Source: Nitzschia sp. pyKryTriq1
Lineage: Eukaryota; Bacillariophyta; Bacillariophyceae; Bacillariales; Bacillariaceae
Length of the DNA stretch: 64,000 nt
Assembly (NCBI GenBank): GCA_956465555.1
Contig: OY101126.1
Coordinates: 848,501-912,500 of the forward strand
Direction of reading: 5' to 3'
The position numbers and the translations under genes were made by a program. Of this stretch, positions 1-9,896 are shown in pieces. Position 1 is the first letter of the stretch; each line of letters begins with the position of its first letter. The notes beneath the pieces are model-generated. The model was not told the origin of the DNA and did not search any database. It saw only the letters and a program-made list of their open reading frames with translations.

Positions 1-464
1 CGCTGGATCGATTGTATAGTGGTGTCGTAGGAGAAATCAAATTGCCGAGAGGGATCCGCTTCGTATCGTCCGACTTTGGTCTGAATGGTCATTTCCTTGC
101 GAAAGGCCCGTAATTCGGCGCTCTCTTGTAGCGCCAATCCAATCACCACTTCCGAAGTGCCATGGCCGTACCACGGAGCCGTGTCGAGGAGAGTGATGCC
201 ACATTCCACAACCGCAAAGCGAATCGTTTCTATCCATTCTTGGACACGGGGATGATCCTTTGTTATCGTATCGACGGTAAGAAGTGGCGCGGGGTGCTGT
301 TGCTCATCACCAAGGTCGTCAGGAGTCCAGAAAAATGTGGAAAAGGAGGAGCAACCCAAGCCGACAATGGGAAGCGTGGGGGACAATTTGTCGTTGCCAA
401 GTTGGGTGCCAAAGGCTCGCCGTGGAACCTTTTTCAAAGGAGTCGCCGATGCAGTGGACAGCAT
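1..464 (-). CDS. Aldo/keto reductase, L-galactose dehydrogenase-like, N-terminal part (cut by left edge)
   Basis: Seen: an open minus-strand frame runs from ATG at 464 to the window edge (about 154 codons), with an in-frame stop just upstream (483-485), so this Met is the only possible start in the frame. The protein shows LPIVGLGCSS near the start of the barrel, then LLDTAPWYGHGTSEVVIGLA (the Asp and Tyr of the AKR active site lie here) and TKVGRYEADPSRQFDFSYD. Known: the order GxG, DT.PWYG..SE, TK.GRY...FDFS is typical of the L-galactose / D-threo-aldose dehydrogenase branch of the AKR superfamily, which are NAD(P)-dependent sugar oxidoreductases. Inferred: cytosolic enzyme; the basic, Ser/Thr-containing first 20 residues could also be a weak mitochondrial presequence. 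The C-terminal half, with the cofactor site, is missing. It is divergent from the sulfotransferase-like gene. Confidence 0.85.
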   Translation of the reverse strand, partial: MLSTASATPLKKVPRRAFGTQLGNDKLSPTLPIVGLGCSSFSTFFWTPDDLGDEQQHPAPLLTVDTITKDHPRVQEWIETIRFAVVECGITLLDTAPWYGHGTSEVVIGLALQESAELRAFRKEMTIQTKVGRYEADPSRQFDFSYDTTIQSIQ

Positions 465-528
465 CGTACGAAGGATCCAGGATCACCTGCTTTGATTTGT
501 TTGCTGTTATTGCGATTGACAAATATAG

Positions 529-2553
529 TTGACTTGGCCAAAAGTGTACGGTGTACTCTGCGGAAGAGAGCCGTCTTCGCTGTCTTTTATTATTACTGTA
601 CATTCGGCGCCATGGTCCATGGTCGGTGTCGAGTGTCGACGGTCGATTTTCTCGTTTTGCAGTTTTTATTGCGTACTGTACCGGTACGAACTGCGTAATA
701 AAAAAATATACTGTCGTGAATCCAGCAATCGACCACTACGACTGGAAATTTTCCGCGGAAAGATCCAACAAAAAATGATCAGATGTATTCGTATCCAAAA
801 GGCGACGATGGATCCAATGTACGACGATGAGCAGAGATCGACCTGCTCTATGATATTTCGTCCCATTGCAGCAAACCAACAAACACATGTATTCTACCAT
901 AGATGGTTTACGACTGTGAAAGATGAATTGTTCCATGATCTGCGTTACTCGGTGATGATGGTGCAAGTACGTCAGAGAAAGCGAGGAGTCGTCGTCCAAG
1001 ATGACCTTTTGATGTCGTCAGGAATGGAGCAAGCTCATTCACTGTACGGCGGCGATACGATGAGAAGGATTTTGTTGATACGACTAGAGACTCGTCATTT
1101 GATTCGTATTGCGCCTATCTTGATATTGCTGATACTGGTGTGGCAAGGTTCTCAATGGAACCAACACAATAAAGGATCAGCGTCTACTACGCAAATATTA
1201 TCGCCACCCCACGCCAACCAAGCTAGGTGCCCCTCGCTGCTTGCAGAGGCATCCCAAGGTGCTACTTCTATGATTCAGAAATTATCCTTCGACGATTCTT
1301 CTGCTTTCGAAACGACGAACAGAAAGCCTTATTTTATTTTGCACATCGGTCCTTCCAAAACGGGTACAACAACGCTGCAAAAGGATTCGGTACGGTTGCA
1401 TGACGAGTTGCAAAAAGATGGGATGGTATACTTGGGTCGTTATGCTCCTCGATCACTTCGTCAACCGGCTAAAATTGCCGAGCTCTTTGCAAACGACAAA
1501 TGCCTTCAACAAGTGGCAGCATCCATCGAAAAAATCTCTCCTGCCTCTACTACCTTTTCGAACAGGGACCTCGATCTTCCAGAATGTTGGAAGGACCGAA
1601 CCAAGGGAATTCGAGATTCATACCATGCTCATAACATCAGTATCATTGTTTCTGATGAGCTATTCAGCTACGAACGCCAAATGATTTCAATTTGCAACGA
1701 CCCAAAGTATCTACCTACGTTGAAAATGGCCCTAGGACAAGACTGGAATCTAATGGTAGTGGCCACTTACCGTCGGTACGCCGAATGGTTATTGAGCGTC
1801 ACGAAGGAAGTCAATCAAAAAGTATGTCACAATTCCCAACGACCAGAAGGACAGTGGAGTGGTCAAAGGTGTTGGTCGCTGTGGCAGCTGGTGAATACGT
1901 ACCGATCCACTACCACGGGGGATGCCTTTTCGTATATGAATTTGGATACAACCCTTCCTGCCTGGAGCCGACTGGGTACAATCATTCCTGTACGAATATT
2001 GGATTTGTATAAGACTCAACCCTTGACAACTTCGATGTATTGCAATGTGATTCCGAATTCTCCACATACTTGTGACTATCTTCGGAAGACAAACAACAAT
2101 GACCACCTCAACAACACCCGAGAAAATGTTCAATCAGTCATGACAACGGCTTACAATGATATTGTGTACGATGCTTTCGTGGCTGGCTTGTTGCAGCCTT
2201 TGCCGATTGGAACGAATGGAACATCACCGACGCGGCAAGAATTTGTCTCCGCTTTGGCACGGCAGGGGACTTTGATGGACCTGCAAATGGCGGATCTGCC
2301 ACTTCACTGTCCGAGACGATCGGATCTTGAGGCCTTGCTACAAAAATCTATAACAATGGAGCGCGTTCTTTTAGGTACCAACTTGGAACGAGAAGGCCAA
2401 CATCAACGTGATTTTTGGCGGTTGGCCGACGACCGAAAGGAATTTTGCAGTGTCGATACGCAGCGGCTCTTGCATCGAAAAGCCTCGTGGAAACAAGTAT
2501 TGGAACATTTGCAGCGTCTAACGGGATCTCGATCTTTTGGAATGGTCGACTAA
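529..2553 (+). CDS. Sulfotransferase-like type II membrane protein
   Basis: Seen: one long open frame. The first part (before about 1012) is low in protein-like character, so the true start is probably ATG 1024 or 1060, perhaps 775; from 1024 the product is 509 residues. After 1060 comes a basic cap and one strong membrane helix (ILILLILVWQ), then a linker, then FILHIGPSKTGTTTLQ, the P-loop-like 5'-phosphosulfate-binding motif. Further on, VVATYRRYAEWLLS resembles the 3'-phosphate-binding motif. Known: this layout is that of Golgi carbohydrate sulfotransferases, which move sulfate from PAPS to glycans. Inferred: a Golgi enzyme sulfating cell-surface polysaccharide. The acceptor cannot be told. 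The start is the least certain part. Confidence 0.75.
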   Translation: MTWPKVYGVLCGREPSSLSFIITVHSAPWSMVGVECRRSIFSFCSFYCVLYRYELRNKKIYCRESSNRPLRLEIFRGKIQQKMIRCIRIQKATMDPMYDDEQRSTCSMIFRPIAANQQTHVFYHRWFTTVKDELFHDLRYSVMMVQVRQRKRGVVVQDDLLMSSGMEQAHSLYGGDTMRRILLIRLETRHLIRIAPILILLILVWQGSQWNQHNKGSASTTQILSPPHANQARCPSLLAEASQGATSMIQKLSFDDSSAFETTNRKPYFILHIGPSKTGTTTLQKDSVRLHDELQKDGMVYLGRYAPRSLRQPAKIAELFANDKCLQQVAASIEKISPASTTFSNRDLDLPECWKDRTKGIRDSYHAHNISIIVSDELFSYERQMISICNDPKYLPTLKMALGQDWNLMVVATYRRYAEWLLSVTKEVNQKVCHNSQRPEGQWSGQRCWSLWQLVNTYRSTTTGDAFSYMNLDTTLPAWSRLGTIIPVRILDLYKTQPLTTSMYCNVIPNSPHTCDYLRKTNNNDHLNNTRENVQSVMTTAYNDIVYDAFVAGLLQPLPIGTNGTSPTRQEFVSALARQGTLMDLQMADLPLHCPRRSDLEALLQKSITMERVLLGTNLEREGQHQRDFWRLADDRKEFCSVDTQRLLHRKASWKQVLEHLQRLTGSRSFGMVD

Positions 2554-2648
2554 GTAGGAATAGCATCGTAGCACTGATTTAACGAGTTCCACACGACCTT
2601 CTACCTGCATTACCACACACAAACAAGCCAAATCCCCTAATTTTTACA

Positions 2649-3098
2649 CTATCGTGAAAAGTGCTCGACGCAGAGCGTCAGCCCCCACATCCCCACTAAC
2701 GCATGGACTGCCGTAGGTATCCATTCGGCCTTCAGCTTTGTACGCAAGACTACCAATCCACTTGTCACCGCACCCAGGAGATCAAACGTCGTGATGGTGA
2801 CCAATAGTGGCCCACTTTCCGTGGCACCCAAGCATGTCGCGATAATTCCGGCTCCCATGGCCGTGACATCTTGAATCAATTTAAAGCGAAGTCTCCAAGG
2901 CATATTATCAACATCATATACCTTCTTGTCGCCCAAACGCTTTCCGAAATCGTTCATTTTGGCATTGTAGGTTTTGGCGTCAAGGAGCATGGGCAACCCG
3001 GCTGTCAAAAATACGAAAAAGTAGGCGCCGAAGTAGATTCGTTCTCCTGTCGTAATAGAATTTGCAATCTTCATCGTGCCAATCGAATATTCTTCCAA
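2649..3098 (-). CDS. Small multi-span membrane protein, unknown function
   Basis: A 149-residue frame starting MEEYSIGTMKIANS. It has about four hydrophobic segments: roughly residues 22-40 (YFGAYFFVFLTAGLPMLL), 77-92, 97-115 and 128-144. The loop after the first segment is charged (MNDFGKRLGDKKVYDVDN). No catalytic motif is recognised and I cannot place it in a named family. It lies tail to tail with the sulfotransferase-like gene. Met 9 is an alternative start. An uncharacterised protein of the ER, plastid or mitochondrial membrane are all possible. Confidence 0.55.
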   Translation of the reverse strand: MEEYSIGTMKIANSITTGERIYFGAYFFVFLTAGLPMLLDAKTYNAKMNDFGKRLGDKKVYDVDNMPWRLRFKLIQDVTAMGAGIIATCLGATESGPLLVTITTFDLLGAVTSGLVVLRTKLKAEWIPTAVHALVGMWGLTLCVEHFSR

Positions 3099-3712
3099 TA
3101 ACGATGTTTCGAAACAGGATCCCCTTGGGTTGTACGAGTACGAAGTATACTACAAGTACTCTGTTCAATACGTGTGTTGTGCTTTCGGTGTTCCGTGGTT
3201 AGAGCTTGGCGCTTATGGCGCTTGCCTTTTGCTTCGTCGTCGCGGTCATCTTTTGGTAATGCAATAGAGAAGAATATACCTACCGTGCTTTTGTAATAAG
3301 AATCCGTACGAATATCCTTCTTTTTTGGGATGGGGGTCTCATCTGTACCGCTGCGATAGCACTTGTACCGCTGTGCACGTATGTACCTGGTACCTGCCTG
3401 GTACCGGTAGGTATCCATATCTTTTGCGATCGATCACATAGACTAAAACTCCATCGCCTGGTCGTCGTGCGGCTCCAAACACTCACCCTTTTTGGCTCAC
3501 ACGCTCGCCTCTCGACTCTCTCGCCTGCTCTCGTCCCTCATCATGAGATTTTAGTAACCGGTAACAACCAAGAAAGCGACGCCAGCCAACTGAAATAATC
3601 GCGGAGGTCCCGCCATGGCCGCATGATAGGAGCGACAACGTTTCGTCATAAAAAATAAAGTTAAGGGTTGTCGTAGTCAGTTATACATTTACTGTCATCG
3701 TCTATAAACACC
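3099..3712. other. Divergent intergenic region with a GTAC-palindrome cluster
   Basis: Between the small membrane protein and the uL11 gene. No convincing coding sequence. Positions 3337-3419 hold repeated GTAC, GTACC and GGTACC words (for example CCTGGTACCGGTAGG near 3400), the same kind of cluster found in many other gaps of this window. The last 60 bases before 3713 are A/T-rich and are probably the uL11 promoter and 5' leader. Confidence 0.6.
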
Positions 3713-4319
3713 ATGGGCCCTCCTCCTGATGATGATGTTAAGATTGGTAAGTTTTCCGGGCAAAGGTTGGGGCGGTGGCCTATTGACCCCTTGTCGGAGA
3801 ACTCGTTTCGTGAGAATCTCAGTCTAACATGATTTGTTTTTTCTATGTTCGACATCAGTAATCATGCGCACCGTGGGTGGTGAGGTCGCACCGGCCTCCT
3901 CCCTTGCGCCCAAGATCGGTCCTCTCGGTTTGTCCCCCAAAAAGGTTGGTGAGGATATCCAAAAGGCCACCCAGGACTGGAAGGGACTCAGCGTGACAGT
4001 GAAGTTGACCGTCGTCAACCGTCAAGCTTCCGTCTCGATGATTCCTTCCTCCAGCTCGCTTGTCATGAAAGCCTTGAACGAACCCGTTCGTGATCGCAAG
4101 AAGGTCAAGAACGTCAAGCACAGCGGAAACCTCACTTTGGACCAAGTCATCGGCATTGCCAAGGAAATGAGGGAGCGTTCTTGCGCTAGGAAGCTTTCCG
4201 GAACAGTCAAGGAGATCCTCGGAACTTGCAACTCGATTGGATGCACCGTCAACGGAGAGTCTCCTCGCGATATTCAGCAAGGAATTGATGATGGTGAAAT
4301 CGAAATCCCTGAAGCCTAA
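3713..4319 (+). CDS. RPL12: 60S ribosomal protein L12 (uL11), two exons
   Basis: Seen: exon 1 is 3713-3746 ([11 protein letters not shown] plus one base). The intron 3747-3858 opens GTAAGT and closes CAG. Exon 2 is 3859-4319. The join restores [10 protein letters not shown] followed by [20 protein letters not shown], the uL11 signature, and later [13 protein letters not shown] and [12 protein letters not shown]. The product is 164 residues, the usual eukaryotic length. Known: uL11 binds the GTPase-associated centre of 28S rRNA and forms the base of the P-stalk. The intron directly after the first codons is common in ribosomal protein genes. Confidence 0.97.
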
Positions 4320-4640
4320 ACACACGGATCCCCACTGTACCGGTAAGCTTGCAAGTAGAATAATAATCGAATTAGATTTTATGAGTCAAGACGCCCAAAT
4401 AAAAGGTCACGATACCATCATCAAATAAAAGGTCAAAATACCATCATCGACGTAATTCTTTCTCTGCTCTAGGTCGAAATGGCTCACGAGTGGGACATTG
4501 ATTTTCTAAAAAATCAAGAGGCACTTCCCTCTGAGGGTGCTGCAAGGTCGGTTTGACGTACTGGTACTCATGGGCACGGCCGCCCTTCCCACTACCTGTG
4601 TCCAACTATGTATCTATTCTATCAAAGAAAGATCCCAAAC

Positions 4641-4769
4641 TCCTACTATGTTCCTCAAGCTGAATATCGCCTATTCAGCCCACAAACTGCTAGCCTACAA
4701 GATATACTAACGAAACCAGTGAACGAGGACACTCTCGTTCGGTTACGAAAGATGATCATGGGCTGGTAA
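4641..4769 (+). pseudogene. Ty1/copia polyprotein C-terminal remnant
   Basis: Seen: an open stretch in frame with the stop at 4767-4769 reads YYVPQAEYRLFS, then SLQDILTKPVNEDTLVRLRK and MIMGW. Known: Y.P....ADILTKPL followed by a short tail ending near GW is the end of the RNase H region in Ty1/copia polyproteins. The second remnant in this window (58098-58580) ends MVMGW in the same way. Everything upstream (integrase, reverse transcriptase) is missing, so this is a dead fragment. A purine tract and LTR-like start follow at 4839-4850. Confidence 0.75.
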
Positions 4770-4838
4770 GAGATGTTCTAAGCCAACAATACTTTGGATC
4801 CGTTCACTACTATATCTTTACTCTCGGATAGTTGATCT

Positions 4839-5096
4839 GGAGAGGGAGTGAGAGATTATCTGAGTCCAGGCAGTCAAATCCCTTCCGTTGAAAGAGTCAT
4901 AATTCAACGGATGAAATGACCGATGGGCGAGATACAAATCCTCGAGACAAAAGTGTCTTCAAACAGCGAGCGAAAGCTCACTCTTTTGTTATCTTTATCA
5001 CTGTGATCTCTCTTGATCATTATAACTATAATCAATCGACATCTGCTGCCCCCATATCGAATAGGCCTTCCCTTTTAGTATTACTATTAGTTGTCA
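4839..5096 (+). mobile_element. Probable polypurine tract and 3' LTR of the copia remnant
   Basis: Seen: GGAGAGGGAG at 4839-4848 directly before TG at 4849-4850, seventy bases after the copia stop codon. Known: in LTR retrotransposons a purine tract abuts the 3' LTR, which begins TG and ends CA. A plausible end is the CA at 5095-5096 (TTAGTTGTCA), which would give an LTR of about 248 bp. No second LTR copy is visible in the window, so the right boundary is a guess. Confidence 0.35.
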
Positions 5097-5364
5097 GGGA
5101 GAATCCATTCGGTATTTTCTCAGTCCATAGATTACTTTAGTCTGCCCTTACGCCGTAACTTTCCCCGCTGTGTAAGGCAGGACAGAAAAAAAGACTGCTC
5201 GCACGAGCACGGAAAGGCGATTGATGTGATTGTCAAAACAGAGACAATTGTTTGTCTTTGGAGTTCGATTATTTGAATGTCAGGCGGATGTGCCTTACTA
5301 CAGCACTCACAACACGTTCGTATCGCGCGGAGGCGCAGGTGTGCAAGTGCCAAGTCCAACGAGT

Positions 5365-5378
5365 CAGAAAAAAATGAA
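5365..5378 (-). terminator. Pol III terminator of tRNA-Asn
   Basis: Read on the minus strand, seven consecutive T (5368-5374) begin four bases after the discriminator base of the tRNA gene. A run of four or more T is the normal RNA polymerase III stop signal. Confidence 0.8.
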
Positions 5379-5451
5379 CTGCTCGCACGGGGATCGAACC
5401 CGTGGCCTCAAGATTAACAGTCTTGCGCTCTACCAACTGAGCTAGCGAGCA
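5379..5451 (-). tRNA. tRNA-Asn (anticodon GTT)
   Basis: On the minus strand the 73 bases fold as a standard tRNA. The acceptor strand TGCTCGC pairs with GCGAGCA and is followed by discriminator G. The D arm is GCTCAGTTGGTAGAGC (A box). The anticodon arm is CAAGACTGTTAATCTTG with anticodon GTT, and the T arm carries GGTTCGATCC (B box). There is no intron and no encoded CCA, as expected for a eukaryotic nuclear gene. It lies about 280 bp from the copia LTR-like remnant. Confidence 0.95.
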
Positions 5452-6240
5452 GGGGACACTTGTCTGACATGGAAACGGTAAAGCTTATATATAATGCTCA
5501 GACTTGGATTCAAAAAAAATTGACATTTCAATCCAACCAAGAACCCCGGACAGACGAAAGAGCACAATGCGCACGAGCACAGTAGAGTGTAGAGTAGGTT
5601 GATCTTGTTTCGATGGAAGGCTCACTTTCTCGAAACAATCCAGTTATAATAAGACATCGTTTAATTGACGTGCACTTGTTCTCAGGATTCATTACTACTA
5701 CGTCACGAGAGAACTCCTAGCTAAAGGCCTGGAGTGACGCATCTAACTACTGTCTCTAACACAGACTGTGACGTCACATATGGCTTTAGTGCCTCGGGTA
5801 GGAGAAACATCATCCTTTGTTCACGCACTACGAGTATTCGACAAGGTTCTACAAAACTACTAGATAATCTTCTACCCTCTTCTATCTTGCTTAACTTGAG
5901 TCTACTACAAATAGTCAGTCCAGTTGACTCCGTCTTGTTGCTATAATAGTTCCCGGTAGATATCATCTGCTGCCGGCACGAACGCGGTCGTCCTTCATTC
6001 CAACTAACATTTTCTCTAGAGCTACTGTAAGTGCCTGACGACATTACATACGACCGGCTTCCCGTCTTCGTCCTGTCAAAGCGCCCATATATTGACTCCG
6101 GCTGTGTAGTATATTGAATCCTAGTAAGTAGTAAAGAAGTGTTGCTTGTTCCAGGAGCTCTTGCTGCTTTCTCCTGCTCTAGTAATAGTAGACCGACAAG
6201 GTAGCCTCTCTCTCTCTCTCTCGCTTCTGCCGAGACGACA
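5452..6240. other. Intergenic region with a duplicated gene-end segment and a CT microsatellite
   Basis: No supported gene. Positions 6038-6082 are a diverged copy of 6235-6284, which is the 3' end of the neighbouring plastid-protein gene. Positions 6205-6223 are a CT repeat. Around 5767-5779 lies TGTGACGTCACA, a perfect CRE-type palindrome, of unknown meaning. A 176-codon minus-strand frame across 5721-6251 has no protein-like features. Confidence 0.5.
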
Positions 6241-7239
6241 TTACATACCACCGCCGGCTTCCTCCTCTTCGTCCTGTAAAAAGCCTCCAGCTATCGAACC
6301 AATCATGAGAACTCCCAGCGCCGGTTGTACAAACGCTTGAAAGTTGCCTGTCACGTGGAGTAGAACGAGAAGATTGGTGCAGATATTTTTAGAGGTGAGT
6401 TTGCCGGCATCAATATTCTTCGACAATTTTTATCCTCCAACCAACCAAACAGCGAAGAATATAGAATGCCGTATCCACTTACTGTTAAAGGCAATTTGAA
6501 CCGTATCATCTTTGAGAACCGAACTGCAAAATATTCCCGCCAGGAACCACAATAAAAAAGCGCAAACGAGAAAGAAATCGGCCGTGACCAGAGTACTCAG
6601 TGCATTCCGGATTGTAGCCTTGGTACCGCTGCCACTCTCCTCTTCTACATCATCATTCTCTAGTTGCATCATTTTTGCATCTTCCAAGAGCTGCTGCAAG
6701 GAGTCGTCCATGGAAGAAGACGACGACCCACCATACGATGTAGGACTGGATGGTGTCGAGGTGGAGTCGTTTCTTGAACTGCTACCAGTAGCTGTGGAAG
6801 AAGCTGCAACGGCAATCTTGGTAGGAGACGAGTTGTTACTGGTAATGGTGCTCTTGGGTGATCCCCCGCTGACCATATCGCGAACGCTCATGACTTGCAT
6901 CTGCACCGGACTGTCATCACGAGGTTTGAGTACGATGGTGGGAGCTGGTGCTGCCTTTTTGGCAGCGACTTCTGGTGTGCCCGGTGCTGCCTCTTCCGCT
7001 TTTCTTTTAGTACGCGTTCGTTTACGTTTCGGGGCCGATGATGATTCTCCTCCATCAATTGATTCTTTGTCTTCGGCCATCTTCAGCGCCATATCCGCGA
7101 GGAACGGGTGATGATCATTCTTCATCAACAAAGGGTGGTTGCTGGAAAACACTACCCGACTCCTCGGTTGCACAAGAAATGCTGCAGTCCAGCATGGTAA
7201 CAAAACCAGTAGCGTGGTCAGGACGCTTTGGTATAACAT
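6241..7239 (-). CDS. Plastid-targeted membrane protein with disordered middle, two exons
   Basis: Seen: exon 1 is 7239-6483. The intron 6482-6348 (135 bp) opens GTAAGT and closes CACGTGACAG. Exon 2 is 6347-6241. Reading through without splicing would add a false tail ending FFAVWLVGG. The spliced product is 287 residues. Residues 1-20 form a signal peptide followed by TAAFLVQP, which fits the diatom plastid motif with Phe at +1. Then come a Lys/Arg-rich stretch (KRKRTRTKRK) and long Ser/Thr-rich disorder. A membrane helix (ADFFLVCAFLLWFLAGIF) is followed by a second one formed across the splice (FVQPALGVLMIGSIAGGF), and the acidic end is DEEEEAGGGM. Inferred: a plastid envelope or thylakoid protein with two helices. 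The family is unknown to me. Confidence 0.75.
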
Positions 7240-7853
7240 GATCTCTCGGGTTGACGATTCGGCAGAGTGCTACGATATGGTACTTTGTAGGATGCTGTTT
7301 GGCGTTTGGCTCACAGTCGATGGCAATGGTCAATAATGGTGATGGTGCAGTCCGCTGTCTTCAGTGATCGGATGATGTTGCCTCTGTATCTTTCTGATGC
7401 CATCGCGCATTATTTGGTATACATACACGTACCGGTACAGTACTGTACACTAATTGCGTGTAGTACCGGTACCCCGGTACCAGCGTCACAAGTACTGGTA
7501 CCTGGTGGTACTGTACCGCACACAGTACGGTTTGAGAGAGGAAAATGAAGAGAGGGTTCTCGAGTTCGTGGTTCCACTTCCTGGGTCGAAGGAGTCACAT
7601 AGGAATTCGGAATTCTCGGTTCCACACAGGTACTGTAGTTGGTGAAACTGCACCTGCTCTGCCGCCAACCAACAACAGCGCAAAAAAGTTGTGTGCGAGG
7701 TTCTTTAGATGAAAGTGAAAAAGAAATCATCGAATTCCGTGCATCCATTGATCGCCAGCAGGTATTATTGTGTGTTCTGTTATCTTTCTTTTTTCAATAC
7801 TACTCTACCAGCCGCTTGACTTACTTTGTCCAAGCAATATAGTACGCAACACC
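7240..7853. other. Divergent promoter region with GTAC-palindrome cluster
   Basis: The gap between the plastid protein gene and the helicase gene. Positions 7426-7507 are packed with ACCGGTAC, GGTACC and GTACTG words. A short palindrome-rich piece with GAATTCGGAATTC lies near 7601. Short open frames on both strands here show no protein features. The helicase leader is probably the last 100 bases. Confidence 0.55.
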
Positions 7854-9479
7854 ATGGCGAAATCCCACAATCAAGGACGCAAGAAAAAGCAAAAGACGTC
7901 AGCTACTAATACACGTAATAGTACGGAGGAAGAAGAACAAGTCTCGGAGGAAGAAGAACAAGTCTCGGAAGAAGAAGTAGTAGTCCAAGAAGAATCATCA
8001 TCTTCCTCAGCGCCAGCAGAGCATGAGAAAGACAACGAGGACGAAACAAACTGGCAAGAGACAGATGAGAAATCCAATGATGTAGGTGTTCTGACCGATG
8101 CTTCCTTCAAGTTTCTGGGTGTCTGCGAAGCCTTGTGTGATGCGTGTGAAAAGCTGGGATGGAAGAATGCGACTCGGATTCAAGAAAAAGTTCTGCCGGA
8201 CGCTCTGAAAGGACGCGATATCATCGGTCTGGCGGAAACGGGTTCCGGTAAAACGGGCGCATTTTGTTTGCCTGTCTTGCAGCGATTGTTGGAGAATCCG
8301 GTGCGAGGTGCCGTCTTTGCCGTATTTTTGGCGCCGACTCGAGAATTGGCCTTTCAAATTCACCAAGTCGTTGAGGGGTTGGGCCAATCGATGGGAGCGA
8401 CAAGTGTCTGTATCGTGGGTGGAGTGCCCATGACACAGCAATCGATTGCCTTGGGTCGGAATCCCCATATTGTTGTGGCGACACCTGGACGATTGTTGGA
8501 TCATTTGACCAACACCAAAGGTTTCAATTTGCGCAAATTGAATTATCTGGTTTTGGACGAAGCAGATCGGATGTTGTCGCTGGATTTTGAACAAGAGTTG
8601 AATGAACTTTTGCAAGTCATCCCCGAAGATCGTCGTACCTTGTTGTTCAGTGCGACGATGACTTCCAAAGTCCAAAAATTGCAGCGCGCGTGTTTGAAAG
8701 ATCCCGTCAAGGTGGAAGTGTCGACCAAATTCCAAACGCCAAAACAACTTTTGCAAAATTATTTGTTTATTCCAGCCAAATACAAGGACTGTTACTTGAC
8801 GTATTTGATCAATGAACATGCAGGACAGTCCATTTTGGTCTTTGGAGCGACTTGCAATAACGTACAAAGGCTCGCACTCATGCTCCGCAATTTGGGATTT
8901 CCCGCCATTTGTTTGCACGGACAAATGTCCCAACCGAAGCGCCTGGGGGCACTTCACAAATTCACCAGTGGTGCTCGTTCCGTTCTTATTTGTACGGATG
9001 TCGCCTCCAGAGGATTGGATATTCCTGCCGTCGATGTTGTCATTAACTTCGATTTACCTGGTCATGGCAAGGACTACATTCATCGAGTCGGACGAACGGC
9101 GCGTGCTGGCAAGTCGGGTAAGGCCATTGCCATGGTGACGCAGTACGATGTGGAAGTTTATCAGCGCCTTGAGGGTCTCTTAGGAAAGAAGCTTCCCGAA
9201 TACAGCTTGGACGAAGAGACCGTACTGGTCCTGTTGGAGCGTGTCAACGAGGCGCAGCGATTGGCCACTCGAGAACTCAAGGAACAATTGGCGGCTGCGA
9301 AACAGTCGGGCCGCCGAAAGAGAAGTTCGGGAGAGGGAGAAGATGGCATGGAAGATTCATTACAGAAAGAAATCAAAAAGGGATATTTTGCGGGAGGCAG
9401 TGGAGGACGAGGCGGTGCCCTGCCGAACCAACGAGGAAGTGGTCGTCAGAACAAGAAATACAAGCATGGTCGAAAATAA
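7854..9479 (+). CDS. DEAD-box RNA helicase, DDX47/Rrp3 type
   Basis: Seen: start at ATG 7854 in the context ACCATGGCG; 541 residues (the frame is open further up but that part is not protein-like). An acidic N-terminus contains a perfect tandem repeat, EEEEQVS twice (7927-7965). The helicase core follows in order: Q-motif region (TRIQEKVLP, about 107), AETGSGKT (128), PTREL (161), TPGR (210), DEAD (235-238), SAT (266-268), ASRGLD (384) and HRVGRTAR (410). The tail is Lys/Arg/Gly-rich. Known: the DDX47/Rrp3 group acts in the nucleolus in pre-18S rRNA processing. The short flanks and NALL-type core support this subfamily over DDX49 or eIF4A. Inferred: nucleolar ribosome-biogenesis helicase. Confidence 0.92.
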   Translation: MAKSHNQGRKKKQKTSATNTRNSTEEEEQVSEEEEQVSEEEVVVQEESSSSSAPAEHEKDNEDETNWQETDEKSNDVGVLTDASFKFLGVCEALCDACEKLGWKNATRIQEKVLPDALKGRDIIGLAETGSGKTGAFCLPVLQRLLENPVRGAVFAVFLAPTRELAFQIHQVVEGLGQSMGATSVCIVGGVPMTQQSIALGRNPHIVVATPGRLLDHLTNTKGFNLRKLNYLVLDEADRMLSLDFEQELNELLQVIPEDRRTLLFSATMTSKVQKLQRACLKDPVKVEVSTKFQTPKQLLQNYLFIPAKYKDCYLTYLINEHAGQSILVFGATCNNVQRLALMLRNLGFPAICLHGQMSQPKRLGALHKFTSGARSVLICTDVASRGLDIPAVDVVINFDLPGHGKDYIHRVGRTARAGKSGKAIAMVTQYDVEVYQRLEGLLGKKLPEYSLDEETVLVLLERVNEAQRLATRELKEQLAAAKQSGRRKRSSGEGEDGMEDSLQKEIKKGYFAGGSGGRGGALPNQRGSGRQNKKYKHGRK

Positions 9480-9896
9480 AGTGTAAAAAAAAAGCTATTA
9501 TAAAAGTGGCATTTGTATGCGATTCATGACAAGAGTGAGTTTGCGTGGATCACTACACGGATGCTTGAGGGTGTAAATTTTCAAGCCGTTGAGATACATA
9601 GAAGGTGTGAAATGGCTTTGGCTTGGAATTGCGCTTGCGTGTGTTGTGCTGGTACAGGAGAGCAATGGAACGTGCCAGGAGGTAGTAATATTGTACATTG
9701 ACCATGACCCATACGTCGGAAAGGTGCCGTGTGTGTAGATGATACCAGCGAGTGGTAAGGGGTTTCTCTGAGCATAATACGATGGCGGTAGGCCTCGGAA
9801 TCATCTCGTATCGAAAACGTGTTGACTGTACGAAGTAGGCAAGCTCCCAGTCCTACAGTATTTGAGGGATACCCAAGAATGGTGGGGTAATCACAT
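9480..9896. other. Tail-to-tail intergenic region, nothing recognised
   Basis: Between the helicase stop and the stop of the P-loop kinase-like gene. It opens with an A-run after the helicase stop. Small frames on both strands overlap each other and look like chance. No RNA gene or repeat is seen. Confidence 0.5.

Noticed and set aside
162-698. 178-codon plus-strand frame
   Set aside because: It runs antisense to the aldo/keto reductase, whose conserved motifs are on the minus strand.
5721-6251. 176-codon minus-strand frame
   Set aside because: Starts inside the last exon of the plastid protein, contains SEAREREREG-type repeat sequence from the CT microsatellite, and shows no domain.
6512-7111. 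199-codon plus-strand frame
   Set aside because: Mirror of the Ser-rich middle of the plastid protein gene on the opposite strand.
8007-8957. 316-codon minus-strand frame
   Set aside because: Antisense to the DEAD-box helicase; composition follows from helicase codons.
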